Shown: positions 57,492 to 64,000 of the stretch, piece by piece
Position numbering within the stretch: position 1 is the stretch's first letter
Layout: every line of letters begins with the position of its first letter
Source: Cellulomonas xylanilytica
GTDB lineage: Bacteria; Actinomycetota; Actinomycetes; Actinomycetales; Cellulomonadaceae
Reading direction: 5' to 3'
DNA length: 64,000 bases
Assembly (NCBI RefSeq): GCF_007989805.1
Contig: NZ_BJUB01000016.1
Coordinates: 1 to 64,000, forward strand
Made by a program: the position numbers and the translations under genes
Notes under the pieces: model-generated
Told to the model about the DNA's origin: nothing
Database searches by the model: none
Seen by the model: the letters and a program-made list of their open reading frames with translations, nothing else

Positions 57492-59420
57492 ATGACCGGC
57501 AGCGCACCCGCGACCTTCGGCATGGACGGCGGCCGCGAGCACCGCACCGACGGCTCCGGCCACCGGTCGTCGGACCGCCTGCGTGATCCGTGCACCCGGA
57601 CCGGCGGGTACGCGCCCCTGCGCGCGTACGCGGCGATCGGCGACGGCCGGACCCTCGCGCTCGTGGCGGACGACGGCCGGATCGACTGGTTCCCCGTCCC
57701 GGACCTCGATGCGACCCCGGCGTTCTGCGCGCTGCTGGACGCGCCGTCGGGCGGCTGCGTGGAGCTGGCTCCGACGGACCGCTTCCGGGTCCGCCGCGAG
57801 TACGTCGTCGGGACCAACGTGCTCGCCACGACCTTCGTGACGGCGACGGGCACGGTCCGCGTCACCGACGCGCTGAACACCGGGGTCGCCGGGCGGCTGC
57901 CGTGGAGCGAGCTGGCGCGACGCGTCGACGGGCTGGCCGGGACCGTGCGGATGGCGTGGCGGGTCGTCCCGGGGACGGCGCTGGGCACGGCGTCGCCGTG
58001 GGTGGCGAGCACGGACCGGGGGCACGTGCTCACGGTCGGCGGCGCATCGCTGGCGCTGCGGCTCCTCGGTGACATGTCGGTGCACGCCGACGAGCGCGAG
58101 GTGGCGGGCGTCTTCACCACCGGTCCCGCGTCCCGCCACCTGGTGGGCCTGGCCGGCACGGGCGGTGAGCCGGTGCAGGTGCCCGACCCGGCCGACGTCG
58201 ACGACCGGGTGGACCGGACGATCGCGAACTGGCTGGCCTGGACGCAGGAGTTCCACTACGACGGCCCGTACGGCAAGGCGGTGCAGCGCAGCGCCCTGGC
58301 GCTCAAGCTCCTCCTGCACGCGCCGACGGGTGCGATCGCGGCCGCGGGGACGACGTCGCTGCCGGAGAGCCGAGCCGGAGGGAAGAACTGGGACTACCGC
58401 TACGCGTGGGTGCGCGACGCCGCGTACTCCGTCGACGCGCTCCTGCGGTTCGGCCTGCGCGAGGAGCCGCACGCGGCGATCAGCTGGGTGCTCGCCACTC
58501 TGAAGCGCGCCCCGCTCTGCGTCTTCTACGGGCTCGACGGCAGCCTGCCCGGGGACGTCGAGACCCTGGACGCCCCCGGGTGGCGCGGGATCGGGCCGGT
58601 CGTCGACGGCAACCGGGCAGCCGGCCAGCTGCAGCTCGGCGTGTACGGCGACGTCCTGGGCGTGGTGCGGACGTACGTCGACGCGGGGAACCTGCTCGAC
58701 GCCGAGACGGGCCGCCTGCTCGCGTCCCTCGCGGACGCGGCGTGCGACGCGTGGCACCGCCGGGACGCGGGCATGTGGGAGCTGACGGAGCAGCAGCACC
58801 ACACCTCCTCGGCCCTGGGGTGCCGCCACGCGCTGCTGTGCGCGACGCACCTCGCGGAGCTGGGGCAGATCCCTGGCACGACGCAGCGGTGGGCTGTCGA
58901 GGCCGAGCGCATCGCGGCGTGGGTACGCGAGCACTGCTGGTCACCGGACAAGCAGGCCTACGTGATGTACCCCGGTGCGGACGCGCTCGACACCTCCGTC
59001 CTGCTGCACGCGGACAGCGGGTTCGACACCCCGGACCGGGTGCTCTCGACGGTCGCGGCGATCCGCGAGGAGCTCGGCGACGGCCCCCTCCTCTACCGGT
59101 ACTCCGGCATGCAGGACGAGGAGGCGCCGTTCGTCGCGTGCGCGTTCTGGGGCGTGCGCGCGCTCGCCGCGCTCGGGCGCCGCGACGAGGCGCAGGCGTG
59201 GATGGACCAGCTGCTCGAGCTGGCCGGCGACGTCGGGATCTGGTCGGAGATGATCGACGCCCAGGACCACGAGTTCCTGGGCAACCTGCCCCAGGCACTC
59301 ACGCACCTCGCGCTCGTGCACGCGGCGCTGGCGATCGGCCCGGCACCAGAGTCCACGGAGCCGCAGGACGACGGCGCAGCGGTTGAGGCCCGACCGGCCG
59401 CGGGTGATGATCGTCGGTGA
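57492..59420 (+). CDS. GH15 family enzyme (glucoamylase or trehalase)
   Basis: 642 residues. Acts on alpha-glucosidic links; members include glucoamylase, glucodextranase and mycobacterial trehalase. N-terminal beta domain about 40-225, then (alpha/alpha)6 barrel from about 265. Conserved blocks: SLPESRAGGKNWDYRYAWVR, CVFYGLDG, GMWELTEQQHH with the general acid, and EMIDAQDHEFLGNLPQALTH with the base. No signal peptide: cytosolic, favouring trehalase or glycogen turnover over starch digestion. ATG 57492; TAGACA eleven bases before hints at a leaderless start. Confidence 0.88.
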   Translation: MTGSAPATFGMDGGREHRTDGSGHRSSDRLRDPCTRTGGYAPLRAYAAIGDGRTLALVADDGRIDWFPVPDLDATPAFCALLDAPSGGCVELAPTDRFRVRREYVVGTNVLATTFVTATGTVRVTDALNTGVAGRLPWSELARRVDGLAGTVRMAWRVVPGTALGTASPWVASTDRGHVLTVGGASLALRLLGDMSVHADEREVAGVFTTGPASRHLVGLAGTGGEPVQVPDPADVDDRVDRTIANWLAWTQEFHYDGPYGKAVQRSALALKLLLHAPTGAIAAAGTTSLPESRAGGKNWDYRYAWVRDAAYSVDALLRFGLREEPHAAISWVLATLKRAPLCVFYGLDGSLPGDVETLDAPGWRGIGPVVDGNRAAGQLQLGVYGDVLGVVRTYVDAGNLLDAETGRLLASLADAACDAWHRRDAGMWELTEQQHHTSSALGCRHALLCATHLAELGQIPGTTQRWAVEAERIAAWVREHCWSPDKQAYVMYPGADALDTSVLLHADSGFDTPDRVLSTVAAIREELGDGPLLYRYSGMQDEEAPFVACAFWGVRALAALGRRDEAQAWMDQLLELAGDVGIWSEMIDAQDHEFLGNLPQALTHLALVHAALAIGPAPESTEPQDDGAAVEARPAAGDDRR

Positions 59421-59468
59421 CCCGTCCGGAGGGGTGCGGCGACGAACCAGCCGCACGGGAGCCCACCG

Positions 59469-60212
59469 ATGATCACCTCCGAGGTCGCCGACCGCGTCTA
59501 CCGGCTCGCCCACGCCTACGTGAGCTGCTACCTCGTCGAGGACGACGGCCGGGTGCTGCTCGTCGACGCGGGCCTGCCGGCGATGTGGCCGATGCTCGCC
59601 GACGCGCTGCGCGAACACGCCCTGGGGCCGGACGACGTGACCGGGCTCGTGCTCACGCACGCGCACTTCGACCACACCGGGTTCGCGGCGCGCGCCCAGG
59701 ACCGGCTGCGTGTCCCCGTGTGGGCGCACGAGGAGGACTTCTTCATCGCGGAGCACCCCTACCGCTACGCGCACGAGAACCCACGCGCCCTCTACCCGAT
59801 CCGGCACCCCCGCGCGGTGCGGATCCTCGCCTCGATGACGCGGGCGGGAGCGTTGCGCGTGCCGGGGGTCCGGGGCATGCACGCGCTGCGCGCAGGAGAC
59901 CTGCCGGACGCGCCCGGCTCCCCCGTCGTCGTGCCGACCCCGGGGCACACCGCGGGGCACTGCGCGCTGCACCTGCTCGGCCGGGACGCCGTGCTGAGCG
60001 GCGACGCGCTGGTCACGCTCGACCCGTACACCGGCGATACCGGGCCTCAGATCGTGGCGGGCGCCGCGACAGCCGACAGCACCCAGGCGCTGGCTTCGCT
60101 CGACGCCCTCGCCGCGACCGGCGCCACGACCGTCCTGCCCGGGCACGGCGAGCCGTGGACCGCGGGGGTCGCCTCAGCCGTGCAGGCCGCCCGCGCCACG
60201 GGCGCGCACTGA
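59469..60212 (+). CDS. Metallo-beta-lactamase-fold hydrolase
   Basis: 247 residues, ATG 59469. Metal motif THAHFDH (H64, H66, D68, H69), then PTPGHTAGHC, SGDAL and LPGHG, supplying a full di-metal site. Closer to the glyoxalase II/lactonase-like group than to antibiotic lactamases. No signal peptide. Substrate unknown. It follows the GH15 gene by 48 bases. Confidence 0.9.
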   Translation: MITSEVADRVYRLAHAYVSCYLVEDDGRVLLVDAGLPAMWPMLADALREHALGPDDVTGLVLTHAHFDHTGFAARAQDRLRVPVWAHEEDFFIAEHPYRYAHENPRALYPIRHPRAVRILASMTRAGALRVPGVRGMHALRAGDLPDAPGSPVVVPTPGHTAGHCALHLLGRDAVLSGDALVTLDPYTGDTGPQIVAGAATADSTQALASLDALAATGATTVLPGHGEPWTAGVASAVQAARATGAH

Positions 60213-60216
60213 CGCC

Positions 60217-60375
60217 TCAGTCCGGCGGCTCGATCGACCCGACGGCGCCGTCGCCGGGGTCGCGGTCGTCCTCGCCGGGGACGACCGCGTCGGGCGCCGG
60301 CTCCCGGCTGCTGGGGATGTCGGTGGCGTCCGGGTCGTCCGGCACCGGGCCGGGGTCAGGGGTCGTGCTGGTCAT
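60217..60375 (-). CDS. Tiny acidic protein (52 aa)
   Basis: ATG 60375 with GGAGG six bases before it. MTSTTPDPGPVPDDPDATD then SREPAPDAVVPGEDDRDPGD: Asp/Pro rich, disordered. It resembles the tiny acidic genes at 37598, 52205 and 61136. It converges with the hydrolase and diverges from the flavodoxin-like gene. Confidence 0.7.
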   Translation of the reverse strand: MTSTTPDPGPVPDDPDATDIPSSREPAPDAVVPGEDDRDPGDGAVGSIEPPD

Positions 60376-60482
60376 GCGGCACCTCCGTGGTCTCGTCCTG
60401 CGACCGTAGGCCGGGCCGCCGGGACCCGCCTGTCGGGAAGCCTCCGGTCGCGGGACTCCCGGCGTCGTCGCACGATGCATCG

Positions 60483-61112
60483 ATGACGATCAGCGCAGAG
60501 ACCACCACCGACCTGACCGCCGTCGTCCTCGTCGGCACCCTGACGCCGTCGCCCGCCCCGTCCAGCAGCGAGAAGCTCGCGCGGCAGGTGCTGGCCGCCC
60601 TCGCGGGCCACGGCGTGACCGGCACCGTCGTCCGCCTCGTCGACCACGACGTGCGCCCGGGCGTGCAGGTGGACATGGGCGAGGGCGACGCCTGGCCCGG
60701 GATCCGCGAGCAGATCCTCGCCGCCGACATCCTCGTCGTCGCCACCCCGATCTGGCTGGGCCAGCCCTCCAGCGTGACCAAGCGGGCGCTGGAACGGCTC
60801 GACGCGGAGCTCAGCGAGAAGGACGACCAGGGCAGGCTGCTCACGTACGGCAAGGTCGCCGCGGTCGCGGTCGTCGGCAACGAGGACGGTGCCCACCACG
60901 TCAGCGCCGAGCTGTTCCAGGCGCTCAACGACGTGGGCTTCAGCCTCGCGGCCGGCGCCGTCACCTACTGGGTCGGCGCGGCGATGGAGGGCACCGACTA
61001 CCAGGACCTCGACGAGACGCCGGAGACGGTCGCCACGACGACGGCCACCCTGGCCGCGAACACCGTCCACCTCGCCCGCCTCCTGGCGCGCGAGCAGTAC
61101 CCGGCAACCTGA
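60483..61112 (+). CDS. Flavodoxin-like NAD(P)H-dependent oxidoreductase
   Basis: 209 residues, ATG 60483. Flavodoxin fold: VVLVGTLTPSPAPSSSEKLA holds the phosphate-binding loop, ADILVVATPIWLGQPSSVTK the flavin loop, and AVAVVGNEDGAHHVSAELFQ the third. FMN-binding, probably a quinone or azo-type reductase; the substrate is not known. The acidic 41-residue gene follows in the same direction. Confidence 0.85.
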   Translation: MTISAETTTDLTAVVLVGTLTPSPAPSSSEKLARQVLAALAGHGVTGTVVRLVDHDVRPGVQVDMGEGDAWPGIREQILAADILVVATPIWLGQPSSVTKRALERLDAELSEKDDQGRLLTYGKVAAVAVVGNEDGAHHVSAELFQALNDVGFSLAAGAVTYWVGAAMEGTDYQDLDETPETVATTTATLAANTVHLARLLAREQYPAT

Positions 61113-61135
61113 GCCACCGCACCGAGGAGGCACCG

Positions 61136-61261
61136 ATGGACGACAAGAAGCAGCCGGACCCGCCCGGCGCGCAGGGCACCGGCCCCGACGAGAACGAGCT
61201 CGACCCCGCCAAGACCGGCGCCGACGCCTCGCAGGACGACGAGCGCTCCGACGCCGGCTGA
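61136..61261 (+). CDS. Tiny acidic protein (41 aa)
   Basis: ATG 61136 with GAGGAGG upstream; stop 61259-61261. MDDKKQPDPPGAQGTGPDEN, then DPAKTGADASQDDERSDAG. Start MDDKK is like MDKKH of the gene at 52205, suggesting a family. No fold expected. Confidence 0.7.
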   Translation: MDDKKQPDPPGAQGTGPDENELDPAKTGADASQDDERSDAG

Positions 61262-61270
61262 CCGGCGCGC

Positions 61271-62761
61271 TCAGTCGCGCGTCGGCGGGACGCCCTCGAG
61301 GTGCACGGCCTTGAGCACGGTCATCGCGTCGAGCAGGTCGGGCCCGTAGCCGGCACCCGCGCCGCTGTCCCGGCGCGGTTCGGCTGACCCGCCGGGGGCT
61401 CCCCCGAAGACGGCGTTGACCTTGACCGTGCCCACCTCGAGCTCGTCGGCGGCGCGCAGGGCGTGGTCGAGGCTGGGCGTCAGGACGGTGGCCGCCAGAC
61501 CGTACCGGCCCGTGCCGGCCAGCTCGAGGCCGGTCGAGAAGTCCGGGACCCGCGTCACCGCGGCGACCGGTCCGAACGTCTCCTCGGACATGACCTCCAT
61601 GTCCGGCGTGCAGCCGTCGAGGACCGTGGGCGGGTAGAACGACCCCGGCCCGTCGAGCCGTCCACCGCCGGCCAGCACCCGGGCGCCCAGGGCGACGGCA
61701 CGGTCGACGTGCCGCTCCACGACGGCGAGCTGCTCCTCGTCGACGAGGGGTCCCAGTTCGGTGGAGTCCTCGCTCGGGTCCCCCACGCGCAGGGCGGCGC
61801 AGACGTCCACGAGCTCGGCGAGCACGGCGTCCGCGACGCCCTCGTGCAGGTAGACGCGCTCGACGGACGTGCACAGCTGGCCGGTGTTGGTGAACGCCCC
61901 GGTGGCGATCTGCCGGGCGGCCCACACCGGGTCGACCCCGGCGTCCACCAGCAGGGGGTCCTTGCCCCCGTTCTCCCGGAGCACCCGCGCACCTCGCGCG
62001 CCGGCGACGGCCGCGATCCGCCGGCCGGTCGCGGTGCTGCCGACCTGGGCGACGAGGGCCACGCGCGGGTCGGCGACGAGCGACTCCCCCGTCTGGCCGT
62101 CACCGTTGACCACGTTGAGGACCCCGGCCGGCAGGTGCTGCGCGACGAGGCGCGCGAGGTGCCAGCCGGGCACGGCGCTGCGCTCGGACGGCTTGTGCAC
62201 GACGGTGTTGCCCGTGACCAGGGCGGCCGCGAGCAGCCCGGCCGCGGCGGGGTACGGGTCGTTCCACGGCGTGATGACGGCGACCACCCCGTGCGGCTCG
62301 CGTCGGACGACGTCGAGGGCGGACAGTCCCCCGCTCAGCACCCGGCCGGCCTCCCCCAGACCCGCGGTCGCCGCCTCCTCGAGCAGGTCCGCGGCGACGT
62401 TCGCCGACCCGACGGACTGCGACAGCAGCCGCCCGGTGCTGCGGCACAGCTCGGCGCCCAGCTCCTCGGCCTGCGCGCGCACGGCAGCGGCCGCATCGCG
62501 CAGGGCGGCCGCCCTCGTCGCGGCCGGCGTGCGGCGCCACGACGCGCGCGCGGCGACGGCCGCGGCGACCGCCTGCTCGACCTCGGCCGGCGTCGCCGGG
62601 ACGAGGACCAGCGCGTCGCTCCCGGTGAGCGGATCGCGTCGCCGGAGGGTCCGGTCACCCTCGGCCGGGACCACCTGACCTGCGACGTAGTGGTCCGCGA
62701 GCCGGTCCGCGGACGTGCGCTCGCGGGAGTCGGCCACGGGACGCGACGGGGTGAGGGTCAT
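61271..62761 (-). CDS. Aldehyde dehydrogenase
   Basis: Oxidises an aldehyde to its acid with NAD(P). 496 residues, ATG 62761. N167 (ITPWNDPYP), general base E263 (RENGGKDP; ELGGK is the common form, here ENGGK) and nucleophile C297 (GQLCTSVER) are present. C-terminal VMSEETFGPVAAV follows. Active-site residues intact. Substrate unknown; no dedicated pathway genes beside it. It converges on the 41-residue gene and diverges from the carbamoyltransferase. Confidence 0.88.
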   Translation of the reverse strand: MTLTPSRPVADSRERTSADRLADHYVAGQVVPAEGDRTLRRRDPLTGSDALVLVPATPAEVEQAVAAAVAARASWRRTPAATRAAALRDAAAAVRAQAEELGAELCRSTGRLLSQSVGSANVAADLLEEAATAGLGEAGRVLSGGLSALDVVRREPHGVVAVITPWNDPYPAAAGLLAAALVTGNTVVHKPSERSAVPGWHLARLVAQHLPAGVLNVVNGDGQTGESLVADPRVALVAQVGSTATGRRIAAVAGARGARVLRENGGKDPLLVDAGVDPVWAARQIATGAFTNTGQLCTSVERVYLHEGVADAVLAELVDVCAALRVGDPSEDSTELGPLVDEEQLAVVERHVDRAVALGARVLAGGGRLDGPGSFYPPTVLDGCTPDMEVMSEETFGPVAAVTRVPDFSTGLELAGTGRYGLAATVLTPSLDHALRAADELEVGTVKVNAVFGGAPGGSAEPRRDSGAGAGYGPDLLDAMTVLKAVHLEGVPPTRD

Positions 62762-62914
62762 GGGACGGCTCCGATCTCGGGGAGAAGCGGTTCAAGGTGC
62801 GGCTCTCGGAGAAGTGCTTCACAGTGGCGGGCAGAAGCCGCCGAGAAAACAGCACCACTCATCGTGTGCAGAACTTCGCACGACTCTGGACCACCGATGA
62901 GAGGCCTGCCACTC

Positions 62915-64000
62915 ATGCGCGTCCTGGGCATCAACGCGATCTACCACGACCCGTCCGCCGCGCTGGTCGTCGACGGGCACGTCGTCGCCGCCGCCGAGGA
63001 GGAGCGGTTCAGCCGCCGCAAGCACGGCAAGCGACCCGTCCCGTTCTCGGCCTGGGAGCTGCCCGAGCTGTCGATGCGCTGGTGCCTGGCCGAGGCCGGC
63101 CTGCGCCCGCAGGACCTCGACGCCGTGGCGTACGGCTGGGACCCGGCGCTGGCGAAGAACGCGGAGGACCTCGGGCTCGACGACCCGTGGGACCACCTGC
63201 GGACCACCTACGCCGAGCGCGTGCCCGGGTTCCTCGCCAGCGCGCTGCCCGGCATCGACCCGTCGATCGTGCGGTACGTGCCCCACCACGTGGCCCACGC
63301 GGCGTCCGCGGCGCTCGCCTCGCCCTTCGAGGAGAGCAGCGTCCTCGTCCTCGACGGGCGCGGTGAGCGCGCCTCGCACCTGGCCGGCCGCTACACCGGC
63401 GGGCACCTCGACGTCCTCGCCACCCAGGAGCTGCCGAGCTCGTTGGGGCTGGTGTACGAGTCCCTCACGGAGCACCTCGGCTTCCTGCGGTCCAGCGACG
63501 AGTACAAGGTCATGGCGCTCGCGTCTTACGGGACGCCCGCGTTCCTCGACGACCTGCGCTCGGTCCTCTACACCACCGGTGACGGCGGCTTCGTGGCCGA
63601 GGCACCCGACTGGTCCCGCTGGGCACCGGCGCGGGTCGACGACGGCACCTGGGGCGGCGAGCACGCCGACCTCGCGTGCTCGGTGCAGGCGCGGCTCGAG
63701 GAGGTGCTCGTCGAGCTGGCCCGCTGGCTGCACGACCGCACCGGCGACCGGGTGCTGACCATGGCGGGCGGGATCGCGCTCAACTGCGTGGCCAACTCGA
63801 GGATCTGGCGCGAGAGCGGGTTCGACGAGGTCTGGGTGCAGCCCGCCGCCGGCGACGCCGGGACGTCGCTGGGTGCCGCCATGCAGCTCGCGGCGGAGCT
63901 CGGGGACACGCCTCAGCCCATGCCCGGCGCGGCGCTCGGCCGGCAGTGGACCGACGACGCGCTCGCCGACTGGCTCCGTTCGGCGGCCGTGCCGTTCAGC
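62915..64000 (+). CDS. Carbamoyltransferase (NodU/CmcH family), 3' truncated
   Basis: First 362 residues; it continues past the window. ATG 62915 (MRVLGINAIYHDPSAALVVD) is the usual start; ATG 62897 in frame adds six. N-terminal Kae1/TsaD-like domain: EEERFSRRKHGKR, metal histidines H124 and H128 in VPHHVAHAASAAL, LVLDGRGERASH, and MAGGIALNCVANSR near the break. Transfers carbamoyl from carbamoyl phosphate through a carbamoyl-adenylate. Known members decorate antibiotics or Nod factors; others serve sugar nucleotides. Its C-terminal domain and partners lie outside. Confidence 0.88.
   Translation, partial: MRVLGINAIYHDPSAALVVDGHVVAAAEEERFSRRKHGKRPVPFSAWELPELSMRWCLAEAGLRPQDLDAVAYGWDPALAKNAEDLGLDDPWDHLRTTYAERVPGFLASALPGIDPSIVRYVPHHVAHAASAALASPFEESSVLVLDGRGERASHLAGRYTGGHLDVLATQELPSSLGLVYESLTEHLGFLRSSDEYKVMALASYGTPAFLDDLRSVLYTTGDGGFVAEAPDWSRWAPARVDDGTWGGEHADLACSVQARLEEVLVELARWLHDRTGDRVLTMAGGIALNCVANSRIWRESGFDEVWVQPAAGDAGTSLGAAMQLAAELGDTPQPMPGAALGRQWTDDALADWLRSAAVPFS

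Noticed and set aside
62860..62890. Partial palindrome GTGCAGAACTTCGCAC before the carbamoyltransferase gene
   Set aside because: Only 12 of 16 positions are symmetric, and position relative to a promoter is unclear.

Overview
The window is very GC-rich, densely coded DNA with many GTG starts and 4-base start/stop overlaps. The genes point to a cellulolytic actinobacterium, most likely Cellulomonas or a close relative. A GH5 endoglucanase has the C. fimi CenD layout (GH5-FN3-FN3-CBM2), an upstream cellulase-type protein has an FN3-CBM2 tail, and a GH74 xyloglucanase carries a CBM2. HU, Ku with split LigD, ANTAR proteins and ECF sigma/anti-sigma pairs also fit Actinobacteria. I saw no rRNA, tRNA, CRISPR array, insertion sequence or phage gene. 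The window reads as chromosome.

Layout. 1-2.8 kb: two secreted CBM2 proteins, each followed by a long hairpin terminator. 2.8-5.3 kb: threonine aldolase, a DUF6328 membrane protein, a Fur/Zur regulator and HU. 5.4-9.3 kb: a DNA-repair block with a PolX-like PHP protein and Ku on the minus strand, and separate LigD ligase and polymerase genes diverging from them. 9.3-11.3 kb: Dps, an App1-type phosphatase and a small acidic protein. 11.4-14.4 kb: GH74 xyloglucanase behind a LacI/CelR-type palindrome and a strong leader hairpin. 14.4-19.2 kb: malate:quinone oxidoreductase, small proteins, an ECF sigma/Ogt operon, pirin and YbaK.

19.2-27.5 kb is the richest signalling block. It holds a three-gene operon (REC/glutaredoxin-like/thioredoxin-reductase-like fusion without its cysteine pairs, a cNMP-binding histidine kinase, and a UBP zinc finger). 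After it come a PAS-ANTAR-STAS protein, a PAS-PP2C-HATPase-STAS protein carrying a whole partner switch in one chain, and a lipase-like hydrolase. 27.5-29.4 kb holds an ECF sigma/anti-sigma pair facing a lipoprotein gene, with matched ECF-type promoters in both directions. 30-31.1 kb holds a small electron-transfer module: a DUF6529 membrane protein, a Rieske protein and a 30-residue membrane peptide.

31-44.6 kb is a mosaic of stress and housekeeping genes: SHOCT proteins, endonuclease IV, a CGNR regulator with a divergent EamA exporter, AlkD-like repair, a formaldehyde-dehydrogenase-like ADH, a four-gene operon ending in a phytoene-desaturase-like oxidoreductase, and a glycosyltransferase. 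44.6-57.4 kb adds a second PP2C phosphatase with a GAF-ANTAR partner, a class F sortase, a second ADH operon, and a cluster of one PAS-ANTAR-STAS and three GAF-ANTAR genes. 57.5-64 kb holds a GH15 enzyme, a metallo-beta-lactamase-fold hydrolase, a flavodoxin-like protein, an aldehyde dehydrogenase and the start of a carbamoyltransferase.

Recurring themes are stress and redox signalling (six ANTAR proteins, two PP2C phosphatases, two ECF sigma factors), DNA repair (NHEJ, Ogt, AlkD-like, endonuclease IV, Dps) and tiny acidic or zinc-finger proteins in operons. Functions rest on motifs read by eye and family knowledge; no database search was run.
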